A stretch of 64,000 nucleotides of DNA from Pelecanus crispus (GCF_030463565.1 NC_134643.1:40648221-40712220); one strand, 5' to 3'; counted from the first letter of the stretch, positions 1 to 14,159 are shown. Numbers and translations: made by a program. Notes: generated by a model not told the origin, from the letters alone.

Positions 1-2558
1 TGAAGTGAAAAACTATCAGCAGGAGCTGATATAATCTTGGGTAATGAGAAATGCTATTCTAAGGCACAGAGACATTGGCACAGAGGCATCTTACCACAAA
101 GACCTGCGCTAAGCAGCGGGGAGAGGTGTGGGTTTACCTCCAGGTTTTTTATCTCCGGGCAGATATTGCAAAGAATGCAAGAGCGGAATTGTATGAATTC
201 TTGCTGTGCTCCAGTAGCTGACAAATTTAGTTAGTTTAAACTAGCTTTTAATAATGTAAAAATTGAAAATATAAATCCTATGCAAAAAAACCCCAAATAA
301 CTGGGCTCAGACAGTATAAAATCTTTGCCAGATGGTTAACCTTCCTGAGAGAAGGGAGCTATTGTTCCGCCTTCCCTTCACCCAGCCGTGCTGGGCTTAG
401 TGAAGGAGGGTTTGTGTTCCTGAAAGCTGGTCTGCCTTTTTTCAACTCTATCAGTTGGTCCAATGAAAACATATCACCTCTCCCTACAGAGCTTGTCTCA
501 CTGAAGTTACTGTTTCTGCTTTCATCTCACTGACGTGGATCATGCTCCTATCTTCCTCCAGTAGCTGAAAGGTCTAATGGACCTTGGGGAGTAGCACATA
601 CTGCATCGCCTCACCTAACTGCAGTGTCCAGTCAGCCCTGCTGTAGGGGATCCAACCCAGCCCAAAAGGTCATAGTTACAATATATGGTACAATGAGAAC
701 TAAAGGGGAAATGTGATCCCTTTTCATTGTTTTAGTTGCAAAGCAGTTACAAATCCTTTCAAATTTTAGTCTTTGTAATTTCCCTTTAGTAGGTGCGTAA
801 GAAAGCTCCCTTTCCTCTTTCAGTCTGCTCTTTCTGTATGATTATACTATATTTTCTGGAATTAAGACAGAAATTGTATTCACTGCTCACATAAATATGT
901 TGACCGCACCCAGTGTTGCTTCTTTTACCTAGGGCTGCTTAACTGCCTTCCAATCCAGAAAAAGAAAAATTGCTGAAAATACAGGAGGAGTCAGGTTAAC
1001 CTGAATTAAGAGGTAATTTGCTAGCTCAGGAGTTGCATGTGCCTACCCAGCTGCAGTAGCTCAGTACCCAACAGGCACAATATGCTGCCTTTGTAATGGA
1101 AAGGCAGGAACAGACATGGACAGATTAAATGTAATGTAATGAAAGTAAATTACGTATTTAGAAGCAAGCGGTGGGGATGATCCAAAGGTTGCTTGAGGAT
1201 TAGCATTGCAAAGATATATTCTGATTTGTTAGTGGCTTCACTGGAATGTGAATATAAGCCTCTCATTTGAAAGCACATGGTTATATTTAAGGAGCTCCAA
1301 GAAGTCCAGCATGGCTGTGTGGGTAACTAGCACATGCAGGATGCACATGCAGGGTAGCAGTGTGTCAGAAAAAAGCAGGATTATTTTTAGAACTGTAGAC
1401 GGCTGTGTCACATCCAGGAAATGCAGGGAGGAGATCTCTGGTTGAAGCACAGCATAAGAATGTAATTTTTAATGACCTTGGCACTGGAAACAGTTGTATT
1501 TTTTACTTTCTTATGAAGCAGAAGCTGAGAAGCAAACATTTGAAGGAGCTGTGTTATGATCAGGTGAAGCACATGGAGCAATCATGGCTAGTGGGATCCT
1601 GGAACAGAGGTGGCTGTGTTTTTTTAAAAAAAAAAAAAAAAAAAAAAAGTGAGACTGGATTAAGAGACAACTGAGAGGAATATACAGCACGTATGTGTCT
1701 AGGCAGGTTTTTAAACATAAGGTCTAAGTTTAGATGCTTAACTCCACTGTTAGGCATCTGAATAGCAGGGCCAGATTTGTCAGTGTGAACTTCTTCCATT
1801 TCAATTGTACTTAACAGAGAATGGCATGTGTTCAACGTTTCCAGAAATGAAGCTGCATAGTTGACAAGTTTGACATTTTTTTTGGTCTCCAACTAAATTA
1901 GGTATGCTGTTTAACAAAGAAACAGAATCCTTGTTCTGCTTCCTTACTCTGTCCATGTTTTTAATCCTCCTTACTCTTTGGGGAAAAAGAAACCAATTGC
2001 GCACTTACTTTCTGTTGCGTAACTAACTGCAGTGACTGAATAGGTTTTGTTTTACAATACACTGGAGTTGCATATTAAAAACTTTGATTAAGATCTTGTA
2101 ATTTATCTACATGTGTGCATGTTGATTCCACTCAGGTTTCTGCCTTCCAGCTGAATGGAAAAAGCCGCTCGTATTATACAGCATCAACTGTTGTAAAATA
2201 AAGCGCTTCTCTCCAAGGAGTGGAAAGGCAACGTTAAGGGCTTCTGGGGTCCAGCATGATTTACTTGTTAAATGCATTTCTTGTGGCAGTTAGTCAAAGA
2301 CTGGTTTCCTATTTGTTAATCCAGCTGAGAGGAGAAACCGACGGTGGTGGTCATACGTCCTTCAGGCAATTATGACACATTTCTGAAAACACAATCTCAC
2401 TTTTCTGAGCGGCAAGATGATTCTTCTGATCAGGATTAACAATGTACCAATGTTTTTTAGCTAGTATCATTCCCTAGAGACCCACTTCTTCAGCTTTTCT
2501 TCCACTGCAGTTTGCGTAAGACTTTGGTTTGCAGGTAGAAAAAAAGAGGGAGAGAGAG

Positions 2559-2622
2559 AGAATCATAGAATCATTTAGGTTGGAAAAGACCTTTATGATC
2601 ATCCAGTCCAAGATGTCATAGA
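2559..2622 (-). repeat. CR1 LINE 3'-end remnant
   Basis: AATCATAGAATCATTTAGG, then TTGGAAAAGACCTTTATGAT, is the reverse complement of the usual CR1 3' end. It is preceded by a short GA repeat. Only about 60 bp survive. Confidence 0.75.
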
Positions 2623-3111
2623 TTTGTTTCCCAAACAAAGCCCGAGCAAAATTTTCCCATAAAGGCTATTTTGATTCACGGAGAGCTTTGCCTTTATCGG
2701 GGTGGACATGTAAACCTATACCCCTAAACCTACAGTCTCAATGAGGTCTAGCCAACAGCAGAGTGGATGGACACGTGTGAGGATGGCACTGAGCTGGGGT
2801 TGCTCAGCACCCACAGTCACAGTAAGTTGTTTTTATAGAACTAGATGCAAGATTACAGAACCAGCTGTACTCGGGCATCATTCAACCCTCATCTTGGGTG
2901 CCGAAGAGAGAAAATACAGGTAGTTTGAAAATCAGAAACTTTCAGAAACTAGCAGATTTAGTGAAAGACATGCTCTTAGCATGCATTACATGAGATGGCA
3001 GTCAGTGGAACAGCATGTTACTGCTTAAAGGCACATGAAGACAGCTTGGGCACTTGCTTCTGCCCCTTGATCTGTCTGAGCTAGGAGATTCATCTGACCC
3101 TCTGCTAGGCC

Positions 3112-3149
3112 GAATAGCCATGACTGGTTCGAATAGCCATGACTGGTTC
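3112..3149 (+). repeat. Perfect 19-bp tandem duplication
   Basis: GAATAGCCATGACTGGTTC occurs twice in a row (3112-3130 and 3131-3149) in non-coding DNA. Confidence 0.95.
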
Positions 3150-6034
3150 GGACAGCAAGCTAATTGCCTTACTGTGCAGGCAGGCAAGTTTTAGTGCTGG
3201 GACAAGGGAGAAGAGTGACACCACATGGCTAGAAACAGGACTGAGGGAAGCAGGGCAGGGTGCAAGGCACCTCTTTCACTAGTCCAGACGTAACGTCCGC
3301 ATGCCCAGCCTCAGAAGGCAGGTTTTGAAGGAGAAGGTTTCACACGTAAATGAAACGGTAAGAAATACTTGTTTCCCATGTACAGGTACCAAGCTCCTAG
3401 CCAGAAGCCTTTGAGGGCTCTTGAGAGTTTCTCAAGCACTCCACAACATATTTATGTGCCTATAAGCGGTCTTGACGTCTTTGGGAGACTGGCTGGCTCT
3501 GAACATCAGTGGCTCGTTGCCTGCGTCTGCGGCCTGCCATGGACTGGCAACTCTCTATTCCCCTTGTCCCCTGTATAAAGGGAAGATCTTTGGAAGGTTT
3601 GTATGTTGGTCCTACTTTTCAGCGTGCTCCATTTAGCTGAACCAGTCTGTGCTACATCAGCTGTTTCTGCTTCCTTGAAGACAGCTTTACTCATCCGAGA
3701 GCCTATAACAATTCACAGGGTGTCACACAAATCAGAAATCATTGGGCTACTATTTTTAAAGGCTGGTTAGTTTTCTAATCAGTTATTTGTTCCTAAGCAA
3801 GCCAGGATTTAAATATCTTGTAGTTAAGTATTCTCAGTGTTTTCATTGAGTGTAAAAGTAAGATAAGCAGTCCCCTCTTCTCCAGAGTTTCCTTTTAAAA
3901 ATGGATGTAAATCAATGCATACAAAGATATCTAAAGAAATTATTTTAGGATGCAATGTCCTTATTGACTAACAGGATTTAACGTTTTGGGGCTAGGAATG
4001 ACTGAAATGAAACACACTTCTGGAAAGACTTTTCTGCAAAAGTGGCTTGACAGGGTTGAGTTGTAGCAGAAAGAAGCTAGAGACATTGGGCTCTAAAGAG
4101 GCATTGCTTGCATTGAAAACTGGAACCAAAACCTAGTAAAAATGGGGAGATGAAATGCATATATAAAGTGTAGATAAAACCATAAAGTTTCCTTAGTTTT
4201 ACTGCAGTCATCTTTTTGATCTTGCATAAAATAATTGTATGGCTGCATGGACCAAAAGGACTCTTACTCCGTGTGCACGTGCTGACAGTGATGTGAGACA
4301 GTACCGCTCCCCAGCTACTGCTGGCTTCTCCTCTTCCAGAGACGATTGTCCTTTCCCATCTTTGTGGCAGCAAAGAGGAATGTGTGGCCATGCCATGGTC
4401 TCCCTTGGATGCAGTCACTTGAGTAACAGTTTAACCTGCCACACTGTGAACTGAACCCACTGAGATGTGGGTAGTGATCCCTCTGACTTACTGTGTTGCA
4501 AGGGCAGTAACTTTTGCCAAGAAACTACCGTCAACAGCAGATGGAAGTAATGTCTTGAGCTGGAGCAACTTTATTTGCTAGAGCTGCTTAATCAAAGCTG
4601 TAATAACAACAGCAAATCGTGCCTGCTAGTAGGCAAAGAAATACCAAGATCGTACTTTTGGAAATGTGTGGGGAAAAATCTTTGAAAGTGATGGAAAGAT
4701 TAGCCACAAAATGAAGGAGGGTCTCACTTCCCAGTCTGTTATCAAAAAGAAAAAGTTGCCACAGTGAAATGTGTGTATTTGCTATCACAAAGGAAATTCC
4801 CTTAATATCTGCACAAGTGGAATGCAAAATACACAGCTGAAACATGCTCTCTACAGATGTCAAGATGTACATTTCCAAAGAAGCTTTCACAGAAGAGAAC
4901 AGGTTCAGCTTGAAGTACAGAGCAAGCAAGCTATAAAACAGAATGGCCTGCAAATTACCATCCGAAGTGCCTTCAGTGGTACAATCAACTCAACTCCTCT
5001 TGCAAAGAAAGCTTTCAGCTCCTTTGCAACACAGGAAAAGCTGGCTAGCACTAGCTAAAGTAATTATCAGTGTTAACATGTACTCTTTACTTCTTCCTAA
5101 GTAACGTCTGAGGGAAACTTCTGGGAATTTCGACCTGGTTCTATCACAGCAGATACTGCAGTGACTTATCAACCCAGGTGACTGATACCACAGGTAACAG
5201 CGGAACATTCAAGGTGTGGTTAGATGATAAGGGAAAGACCACTGAATGGCTCCCTGCCTTCAGAAGGGGTTATTTCCCCATTTCCATCTCCAGTTCTCTG
5301 CTTCCAGCTATGTGTTCCTGCTGCTTTCCTTGTGATGTCTCGTGCTCTTGTGACTGCATGATAAAGCAAGCTGACATGCTAGCAGCACATAAAAGCAAAT
5401 AAAAGTATATAGCCTGCTGTTGAATCACCTAAATCTGTGATCAAATATGCCAAAGCCAGCTCAAAAAAATACTTGGCTAGGAATGCACAGCTTCTGGCAA
5501 GGGAACTGGGCATCAGATGGGCTCGGGACATTCTTTCAGTGAGATACTTGATGGGCTCAGCTGCATCACCTAACCATGCAAGGTGGCTTGAGTCAATCCA
5601 ACACCACGCTGCTTCCAAAAAAGGTCTCGCCGTCAGAGCTTGCAGCCAGCAGTGAGGAGACGAGGAGGAGGAGGAGGGGACACCTCTTTCGCAGTGGTGT
5701 GCTCTGAAATCAGCCAAGCTTTCTGTAAACTTCACCTTCAGTAGTACTGCTGCCTAAGCTAGCTGAAGCAGATCCCGCCTTTTCCCTGCCTATCTGTCTG
5801 CTACCATTCCAGTGATGTCCTGGCCCAGCCACTGTGTAGCTACTCAGGATTACCTCAGGGAACTGATCTAGCTGAAAAGTAACCTGCAGAAAAAAACACA
5901 CTATTTCTCAGGTGTGCCACATCACTTTATCCACTTTATGCCATAGATGCACAAATATCTGTGCCAGTATAACAGAAGGGGCAGCAAGAAGATGGAAGAG
6001 GTGGATGGGAACAGATCTCTGTGAAGTGGCATGC

Positions 6035-6599
6035 TGTCCTGGTTTCAGCTGGGATAGAGTTAATTTTCTTCCTTGTAGCAGGCACAGTGCTGTGGTTTGG
6101 ATTTAGTAGGAGAAGAATGCTGATAACACACTGATGTTTTAGTTGTTGCTAAGTACTGCTTATGCTAGTCAAGGACTTTTCAGCTTCCCATGCTCTGCCA
6201 GGTGCACAAGAAAACTGTGAGGGGGCACAGCCAGAATAGTTGATCCAAACTGACCAAAGGGCTATTCCATACCATATGATGTCATGCTCAGTATAGAAAC
6301 TGGGGGGAGTTGGTCGGGGGGAGCGATCACTGCTCAGGAACTGTCTGGGTATCAGTCGGTGGGTGGTGAGCAATTGCACTGTGCATCACTTTGTATATTA
6401 TTATTATTATTGTTATTATATTGTTGTTATCATTACCATTACTATTTTACTTTATTTCAATTCTTAAACTGTTCTTATCTCAACCCATGAGTGTTTCTCA
6501 CTCTTACTCCTCCGATTCTCTCCCCCATCCCATTGGGGCAGGGGGAGTGGGCGAGCGGCTGCGTGGTGCTTAGTTGCTGGCTGGGGCTAAACCACAACA
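6035..6599 (+). mobile_element. Solo LTR, copy 1 (avian endogenous retrovirus)
   Basis: It begins TGTCCTGGTTTC and ends CCACAACA (TG...CA), flanked by a perfect 5-bp target duplication CATGC (6030-6034 and 6600-6604). Closely similar copies lie at 10,688 and 47,082 on the same strand. No internal retroviral genes lie next to it, so it is a solo LTR. The TATA-like site is altered (TATAGAAA) and a (TTA)n-like stretch follows. A 5-bp duplication fits ERVL-type integration; the family name is not certain. Confidence 0.92.
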
Positions 6600-7863
6600 C
6601 ATGCCTACCAAAGAAATGCATGCTGAATCTTCCCTATCTTACCATTAAACCCAACCATTTCTGCGTGGCTGTGCAGCTGAGTAAGCCCCACAACTGATAC
6701 GTTTCTTTGAGCAGAGCAGGAATGGTAGATAATGTGGCTGATTAGGGATCAGGAAGAGGGTAAGACAGGCCCAAGTCAATGATTCTCTGTAGCTTTACCT
6801 ACATCCCAGACGGTAAGAAAGAGAAAATTAGATATTGTGGCGTCTCCTGCATTGAATGAGTTAAAGATCAGGATAGGCACTTACCTTCCAAAAGGGATGG
6901 TCTGTCTTCTACCAGACCTTCTTCAGTAGATATTGGGGAAAACAAGCGTTCTCATGAATCTTCTTGAAACTCTGTATTTTGGAAATGAAAGCCAGAAGAC
7001 CTCTGCTCTCAAATATCTCACTGTACTGCATTTCTGCATATGTTTGTGTGAGGCTTGTTTTACTGCGGGAAACTGCAGCCTGTCTCCTGACAGCCAAATC
7101 ATGATGCAGCAATATCTTACAGACCCACAATGGTGGATTTGGGATTTTTCCCTTGTGGTGTATTTCTCTCAAAGTGTTCTACCACGCTGTGTCCCCTCTG
7201 GCCTTGGCTCATATCTGAACAACATGGTGTTAAGATAAGTAAGGTGGGTCAGAAGTCAAAGCCCAGTGCCCACACATATCTCCAGGTACACAAAGAAAGG
7301 CAGAAGAAACTGCCAAGAAAAATGCACAGAACCAAAGCTACCACAGCTAAAAAGATTATTTTTAAATGACAGGGGTGATCTAAACTAAGATGCTAAGATG
7401 GACCCTGTGAAACCAGCTGAATGAAGGAATGCCAAAAAGTCCATGCACTTGCTTTCTCTGGAGGCAAGAGGTAACAGAGATATTAATACTTCAATGGAAC
7501 CAAACAAAGCACAGAACGATCGTTTGCGTGGCTTCTTCATCTGCAGTCAGAGCCCTGCTTTTCCAGTGGCACCAATGGGTTTGTGCGAGTCTTCTCCATT
7601 TATTTCTGAGCCTTTCTTTGCATGCTGTAGATGGAAAAAAGCCTATTCTCCACCAGATGGCACAATTGCCAGCAAACCTTCACTGACAAACCTCCTTGCA
7701 AAGCTGACATGGTTTTACAGACCTTACATGGTCTAAGGCTGCAGGGTTGTAACGAAGGTAATGTCTGTCAGACCGGTTCATGGAGCCAGGGGAGGTGGCA
7801 GAAAAACAAGCTTAATGGCACACACATCCTTCAAAAATTCATATCGCGTTTGTATTAATACTT

Positions 7864-7881
7864 CCTCTCTCTCTCTCTCTC
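7864..7881 (+). repeat. (CT)n microsatellite
   Basis: An uninterrupted CT run in non-coding DNA. Confidence 0.95.
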
Positions 7882-10512
7882 GCCAAACCTTGCCTTCATG
7901 ATAAAGACTGGGTGTTATCCTGATCTGTATTGCCCACCGGTACTTAGAAACAGGTTTCAATTTGTAGGGCAGCAGGGGCGGGGGATTCCCCTTGGTTTTC
8001 CTGTTTCATATTTAGTAAAAAAAAAAAAAATTATTCTGGTAACAAAAACAAGCCACGTTCAAGAACTACCTGCCTTGTTCAAGTTTCTCTAGTGCAGCTG
8101 GACCCATCAAGAGTCCTCCTCAGGCTAAAATATGCCACATACTGGAAACCAGTAGCAGGTGGCTTTCAGGTGGAAGCTATGAAAAACTAAAACTCTGCAA
8201 TAAAAGAAGAAAGGCAGGGTATGAAATATATGGATATTAAAACACTTTTAAAAAGGTGTAAACCCTCTTGCTGTATGCTCCGTTATTGATCCAATTCTAC
8301 AAACATTTTTGCATGTAATTATGAAAAATTAGGACATATAAGAGTATTTGCAGAATAGTTTGCAAGCTCTTTGGATTAAACTATTTTTTATGTGTCTAGA
8401 GAGTATATATATATTAAATATACTGTGGAAATATTAACAAAATCTGAAAAGCAGCAATGACCTGGAGGGGAGGAGACAAAGAATATGCAAGTACTGGGAG
8501 AAAAACACCATAGGGGGCAAAGTGGAGAAATTCAGAGGTGAATGTAAAAAAGAAGCTCAAGACAGTGCTGGTCATCCCAATCAGTGTCTGGCACCTGAAC
8601 TCCCAAATGCCAAAATCCCACTTTCTTAGCATTTCTCACTGCAGCTGTGAGAGTGGAAAACATGTATGAGAACTTTCCCCTTGATTTCTGTGACTGTCAT
8701 GCTCCAGGGCCTCAGCACCCATCTTGGCACAAGCAGATTAATCATTGAGGCTGTTGCAGCAGAACTGCCCGCTACATCTCTGTGGGTCACAGAACTCCTC
8801 CCAGGGACACCCGGCTGTCGTCTTAGCCAGCTCAGTTCCCTAAAGTTGTCCGGGCCTTTGGAAAAGTCTGGGTGCTTATACTTAACCCCTTGCACCTGGT
8901 CTTAGAATCTTCCACAAAAGAAGGGTTTCTCTATGGTAGATTGCCATCGAAGGACAAAGAATTTTCGCAGAGATCTTTAGATCTCCAAGATCTTTAGGGA
9001 CATTTGCCTGTTCTGTTACAGGACAGAAATACTTCCTGCTTTGGTTTCCCTTCACAGTCGTAGTCCATTAATTCTGGGAGATGCAGTTTAGTTCCTACTT
9101 TCCCAGCCCTTTCTTATTGGACATTTGAATAGGAAAAAGGAGCTGTAAGATGAACTGTGAGTAGCTGCAGAATGGGAAACTGATACAGTTGATGCACAGA
9201 TGGAGCCTAAATGCTGAGGCTAAACAGCTGCCTTCCATGTTTTAAGTAGCCTTTGTGAGAGCAATGGAAGGAACAGGTCAAACAGGGCCATTAAGAAAAT
9301 AAGTGAATGAACAGCACTTACCACATCCTTAACATTCATTAATATGATTATGTCATATTGATAAGGTACTTGGACAATCCTGTCAGGTGATTGCCAATGG
9401 AGAGCAAGATGACTAGTTATGTTCTTCATGGAGATGCAAGTACAGAAGAGCCATACATGTGGACTGGAGGAAATAAATCACACAATCAGCCATAAATGAA
9501 AACGAAGGATGCCAGTTCTGAGATATTGCAGAAATCGAAATCCTCCAATTCCAACTACTGCTAGAAGAAGAAATCTGGGAAAAGATCGCTCAAGATGAAA
9601 GTATAATGTGTGGCCCACTACAACTATATCATAACTAGGCTGTCTGGATGTTAGGGCAGTTAAAGAAGAACGTCTGTGCATGTCATGTGTAAATCTCCTT
9701 CCCTTCGGCTCTTTTTTAAAATCAGAACATTAATATACCACTGGAAACATATAAATAATTAAAAAACCAACTTTACTGCATATTTGTTATGCTATGCAAA
9801 CTTAAAAGATCACAAGACCACGTGCTTCAAGGTGACTGCCTCTCCAGTATAGCCTGTTTTCTGCATAAAGCTCAATATGCTTGAGATGTAAAGCACTGTC
9901 TCACAGACTATTTTGCCAGCTAGGTAAAAGGAAAATTTGGTACAAGTTTGTAGCTGTCTGGGATTCATTGGTGAATTTCTTTTCTACTCTGCCAGCTTGT
10001 CATTCTTTTACATATATGTGCTGGCTCTTGATCTAGGAAACCTGCCTTTTTTTTCTCTGTCTTTCCCATAAGAGAGTCTTTCAGTCAGACCAAATACAGC
10101 CACCATTTTGAAGTGGAAAGGACAAGAGGATTGAATAACCACTGTCTGGACATAAAGTTACACAGTGATTTGGGTTTGCTAGTTTACAAAGAGAGCAATG
10201 CAGTGCATACAAACTCACTATTAGGAGCCCATGAATTCAGTCCTCTTCTTGGCTTGGGTCTCAAGGGGAGTTCAGGTTGATTTGCTGTCATTCAGGATGC
10301 TCCAGCCTCTCTGCGAATGTCGGAGTTTACGGGTTTCACCAGATGGACAAAATGTCAGTTTTGTTTATCAGTCAGAAAAGTCCGTATCATTATAGTCACT
10401 GAAAGATGATAGAACTAGCACAGATATAGCTCCCCTCCCAGTAAAACTGCACCAGTTCCCTCCCATACGTTGTGCTGATGTTACTATTCCCTTGGTCCAG
10501 AGAGAGAACCCT

Positions 10513-10556
10513 TCTGCTTTGGTGGCATGCATGTGGTTTTGGTGGCATGAATGTGT
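10513..10556 (+). repeat. Imperfect 20-bp tandem duplication
   Basis: TTTGGTGGCATGCATGTGG is followed at once by TTTTGGTGGCATGAATGTG, a diverged second copy. Confidence 0.85.
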
Positions 10557-10687
10557 TCCTTACTTACATGCTGTTGTTTCATATTTATGTTTAAACAAGC
10601 ACTAATTCACGGGCAGGCAACTGGACACTATAAAAAAACTTCTTTTCTTCCTTGGCAACAAGTAGTTGCATGCCAGCCATTAGATGG

Positions 10688-11253
10688 TGTCCTGGTTTCG
10701 GCTGGGATAGAGTTAATTTTCTTCCTAGCAGCAGGCATAGTGCTGTGTTTTGGATTTAGTAGGAGAAGAATGTTGATAACATGCTGATGTTTTTAGTTGT
10801 TGCTGAGTACTGCTTATGCTAGTCAAGGACTTTTTCAGCTTCCCACGCTCTGCCAGGCGCACAAGAAACTGGGAGGGGGCACAGCCAGAATAGTTGATCC
10901 AAACTGACCAAAGGGCTATTCCATACCATATGACATCATGCTCAGTATATAAACTGGGGGGGGTTGGCCGGGGAGCAGCGATCGCTGCTCGGGAACTGTC
11001 TGGGTATCGGTCGGCGGGTGGTGAGCAATTGTATTGTGCATCACTTGCTTCGTGTATCATTATTATTATTACCATTATTATACTGTTACTATTAGCATTA
11101 CTATTTTATTTCAATTATTAAACTGTTCTTATCTCAACCCAGGAGTGTTTCTCACTCTTACTCCTCCGATTCTCTCCCCCATCCCATCGGGGTAGGGGGA
11201 GTGAGCGAGCGGCTGCGTGGTACTGAGTTGCTGGCTGGGGCTAAACCACGACA
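10688..11253 (+). mobile_element. Solo LTR, copy 2, with intact TATA box
   Basis: Same family as copy 1, from TGTCCTGG to CCACGACA, with a perfect 5-bp target duplication GATGG (10683-10687 and 11254-11258). TATATAAA at 10946-10953 is intact, and ATTAAA near 11118 fits an LTR polyadenylation signal. No gag, pol or env sequence is adjacent. It lies in the same orientation as MDM2, about 7.5 kb upstream of P2. Confidence 0.93.
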
Positions 11254-12689
11254 GATGGTGAGGTGACATTTGATCAGGATCCACCTGAACCAAGAGAGGG
11301 CATATAAATAACGAAAAATGCAGACTGGGTAGCCAGGAAAGCAATGTGGCTCTTCAGAAGGAAGACTTAGCAAGGTACAACAGTTTATTTAAGGAGGTAT
11401 ATACATCCATGCCTGATTTGGGGGAGATTTAATCTCAAGGAAACTCTGAGGAAACTCCTCTCCTCAGCAAATCCACTTCCAAAATGGGCTTTGGAATATA
11501 TGTCCAAGATGGATAATGTAGCCCTGTTTGCGATGGCAAGGGGCTCTTGGAGGGAAACTACTCAAATCAACCTTCAAGGTTTCAAGCCGAGGCTACCCCA
11601 GACACTAGTAATGCCTCTAGTAAATGCTCCAAACTACTTGCTCGGCTACTGGCATTGTTGTTTAACTGTATGTGCTGCAAGCTGTATGTTAAAAGCTGTA
11701 TTGGCAAAGCTATGCTCTCAAAAGCAGAGAGCCATTTCATAGCAGCAGAAAGGTGACTTTGTAATTCACAAGCAAAACCAATTGTATTAGCTGAAGGAGA
11801 GTGCTGAGGCTTTTCTCAGGAATGGATAGCTCATTCTGCGACAAGTAAAATCATGCACCAGTCAGTAAGGCTGCATCAAGCAATATTAAATTGCGGAGCA
11901 GACTGCAGACCACAAGAACGTCTGCAATGGAGGATAGTATAGCAACTTTTTGGTCCAAACTAAAGCATATTATTCCTTGTATAGCAGGCAGCTAGAAAGC
12001 AAGCATAGGAGCTGGGAGCATGCAGGGGAGATGTGGACAAATGGCTTAGCAAGGCTGGGACAATTCTAGGAGATACGTGATCAGATGTGTAGAATGGCTC
12101 CGAGTTAAGAAGCTGCTTGTGTAGTATAACACCCTGCTGTGGTTTGTTGTTAGTAGCAAACAGTTCAAATAACAGCCAGGCAGTTAAAACCAACTTTTTG
12201 TCTTCCCTTCCTCTAACCCAAATGGCAGCCTGGCTTTAACAGTACTTTCAGGCCTGACCTCATCAGCAACTGTAGTGTGTCCATACGTGGCATCCCAGAC
12301 TGGATTTGGATTGCATGCTACATTTGCTCTCAGCCTCTCCTAGATCTAAGGGTATCCCTGAATACATTTCAGTGTTTCCTCAGGAGCTTCTGAAAGACAT
12401 CCCAGTCTTTCTCGTGAGTCCTGTTAGCCTGGGCACACCCTACACACCCTTCTGGGCCACTCCCTTGTACAGAAATGTGTTTTGTGCTGGACTGAATAGT
12501 ACGTTTGAATGACAAATGAACACTGAATTAATAGAACAGTTCTAAACTGAACTGGGATCACCCTAGTTTGCTTAAACAAGGCAGATGACTATTGTTAAAC
12601 TGAGGTTTCTCTTACCTAATTACATGCAATGAAGTACTCCTACAGAAGGAAAGATAACTGGATTATTTGGGACATGGTTTAGTCTAGTC

Positions 12690-12792
12690 TACCCTTGATT
12701 GGCTTAGAGTAGACTTGGTAGTGTAGGTTAATGGTTGGACTGGATGATCTTAAAGGTCTTTTCCAACCTAAACGATTCTATGATTCTATGAT
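12690..12792 (+). repeat. CR1 LINE 3'-end fragment
   Basis: GGTTGGACTGGATGATCTTA, then GGTCTTTTCCAACCT, ending in the ATTCTATGATTCTATG tail that marks CR1 3' ends. This is the sense orientation. The 5' limit is approximate. Confidence 0.85.
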
Positions 12793-14159
12793 TTAATTTT
12801 CACCGCTGCAGATTAGTAAAGTAGGAAATGGTCACAGTGTAGTCACGTACTTCAACCCTGCTTAAAAAGAGTAGAAGAAAAACACGTTTCTTCACTCAGT
12901 GATGTTCCTAACCGAAATTACTGAGCATTAAGAAAAGCCTTTCCTGAGATTTTTCCCATTCAGTTCTTTTGAATTGCTCCATGAGCTCCAAAAGCAAGGA
13001 CTAAACAGAAAACTTGAAGGGAAAACAACCACCCAAACCTTTCATTCCATGTTAGATATTGAGCACTTCTAAGCAGAAGTTCAAGATAATTGCTTTATGT
13101 TTTTGCCAGTTGGCCTCCCTTCAGAAGGCATACACTGTTGTTTTGTTTAATTTTGCTTGTGGATGATTGAGCTGCTACCAAATAGGTATCAGGTTTGGGC
13201 AGACAGGCTACCAATGTCTCCCAGATGCATGAAGGAATGTGTACACCAACTAAACAAAAGCAGAACTTCTGTCTTCTGATGTGGGATTGTTCCAGCTCCA
13301 GGTGGTTTTGAAGCAGCTTGTACTTAACGCTCGCAAAAGCAGGGCGCACCTGAACTGAGTGCCTGTGGGAGGGAGGTAAGAGCTCGTGAACGGCTGCTAG
13401 AAAAACATTTTGTTTGAGACCACCTTTGCCCATCCCCCTGAAGTAATTTTACATTTTTCAAATCAAACAAGGATGAATCTGGAGTTATGGAAATGTAGGA
13501 AACTGCCAATCTCATCTCCAAGCCACCCATAAAATGCTGCAGGTATTTAAGCCCAGGGTGCAGACGCAGGTGAAGCTGCAGTGCCACCCAGTCTGCAGAG
13601 CAGCTGGGATTGTTGGGGAGGGCAGTGCAGCCCTGGGCAGCTAAGAAACACAGCTCCTGTGCACCAGAAAAACACAAGTTTAACAGCAAAGTACAGCTTA
13701 GTGTTCCCTGTTAAGTAGCTGCAATAGCCTCGCTTGTGGTCTCTGGGTTCCCACTGCTGCTACGAGCCTTGCTCTTGATTCCTGCCTGTCATTACTGTCT
13801 GTTCAAAATTGCTGCCAGTGTTATCCAAAACTAATGCTGCTATAGAATGTCCACTGTAAAGCCCTACTCCATCTATGCTTTTGTTTGGTTAATAGATTGC
13901 TAATGACAAATTGTCCAGGACAGGACACAAGGTGATGTATTATTGTCTTGACTAGTAAACCATGAAGAGTTCCTAAGGATCTGCCAAGAAGGAAAGTAGG
14001 GAAAAGGTAATTTTGGCAAGGGGAGATTGCAACCACTGACTCAATTAAAAACTAGAAAGACTACCCCCCAACACTCTGCTTGAGCATGCGTAGTAAGTTA
14101 AAATCAGACTGTACTTTTAAACTTAAGCGAAGAAGATATGAACCAGTGAGACACAAGTG

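Larger units (their letters stand above)
1..6029. other. Non-coding stretch upstream of MDM2
   Basis: Short open frames only, none with recognisable protein similarity or convincing exon signals. It holds a run of A (about 1626-1648), the CR1 scrap at 2559 and the 19-bp duplication. By synteny SLC35E3 should lie further upstream; none of its coding sequence is seen here. Confidence 0.6.
6605..10682. other. Non-coding stretch between solo LTRs 1 and 2
   Basis: No gene recognised. It contains the CT repeat at 7864, an A run near 8019-8031, short TA runs near 8405-8415 and the imperfect duplication at about 10513. Confidence 0.6.

Noticed and set aside
5379-5735. 118-codon - strand open frame with a hydrophobic end
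   Set aside because: No recognisable family, no splice or promoter support, overlapping a + strand open frame of similar quality.
10725-11121. Open frames inside the solo LTRs (also 6149-6573 and 47331-47618)
   Set aside because: They read through LTR promoter sequence and a TTA-type low-complexity stretch and have no retroviral protein similarity.
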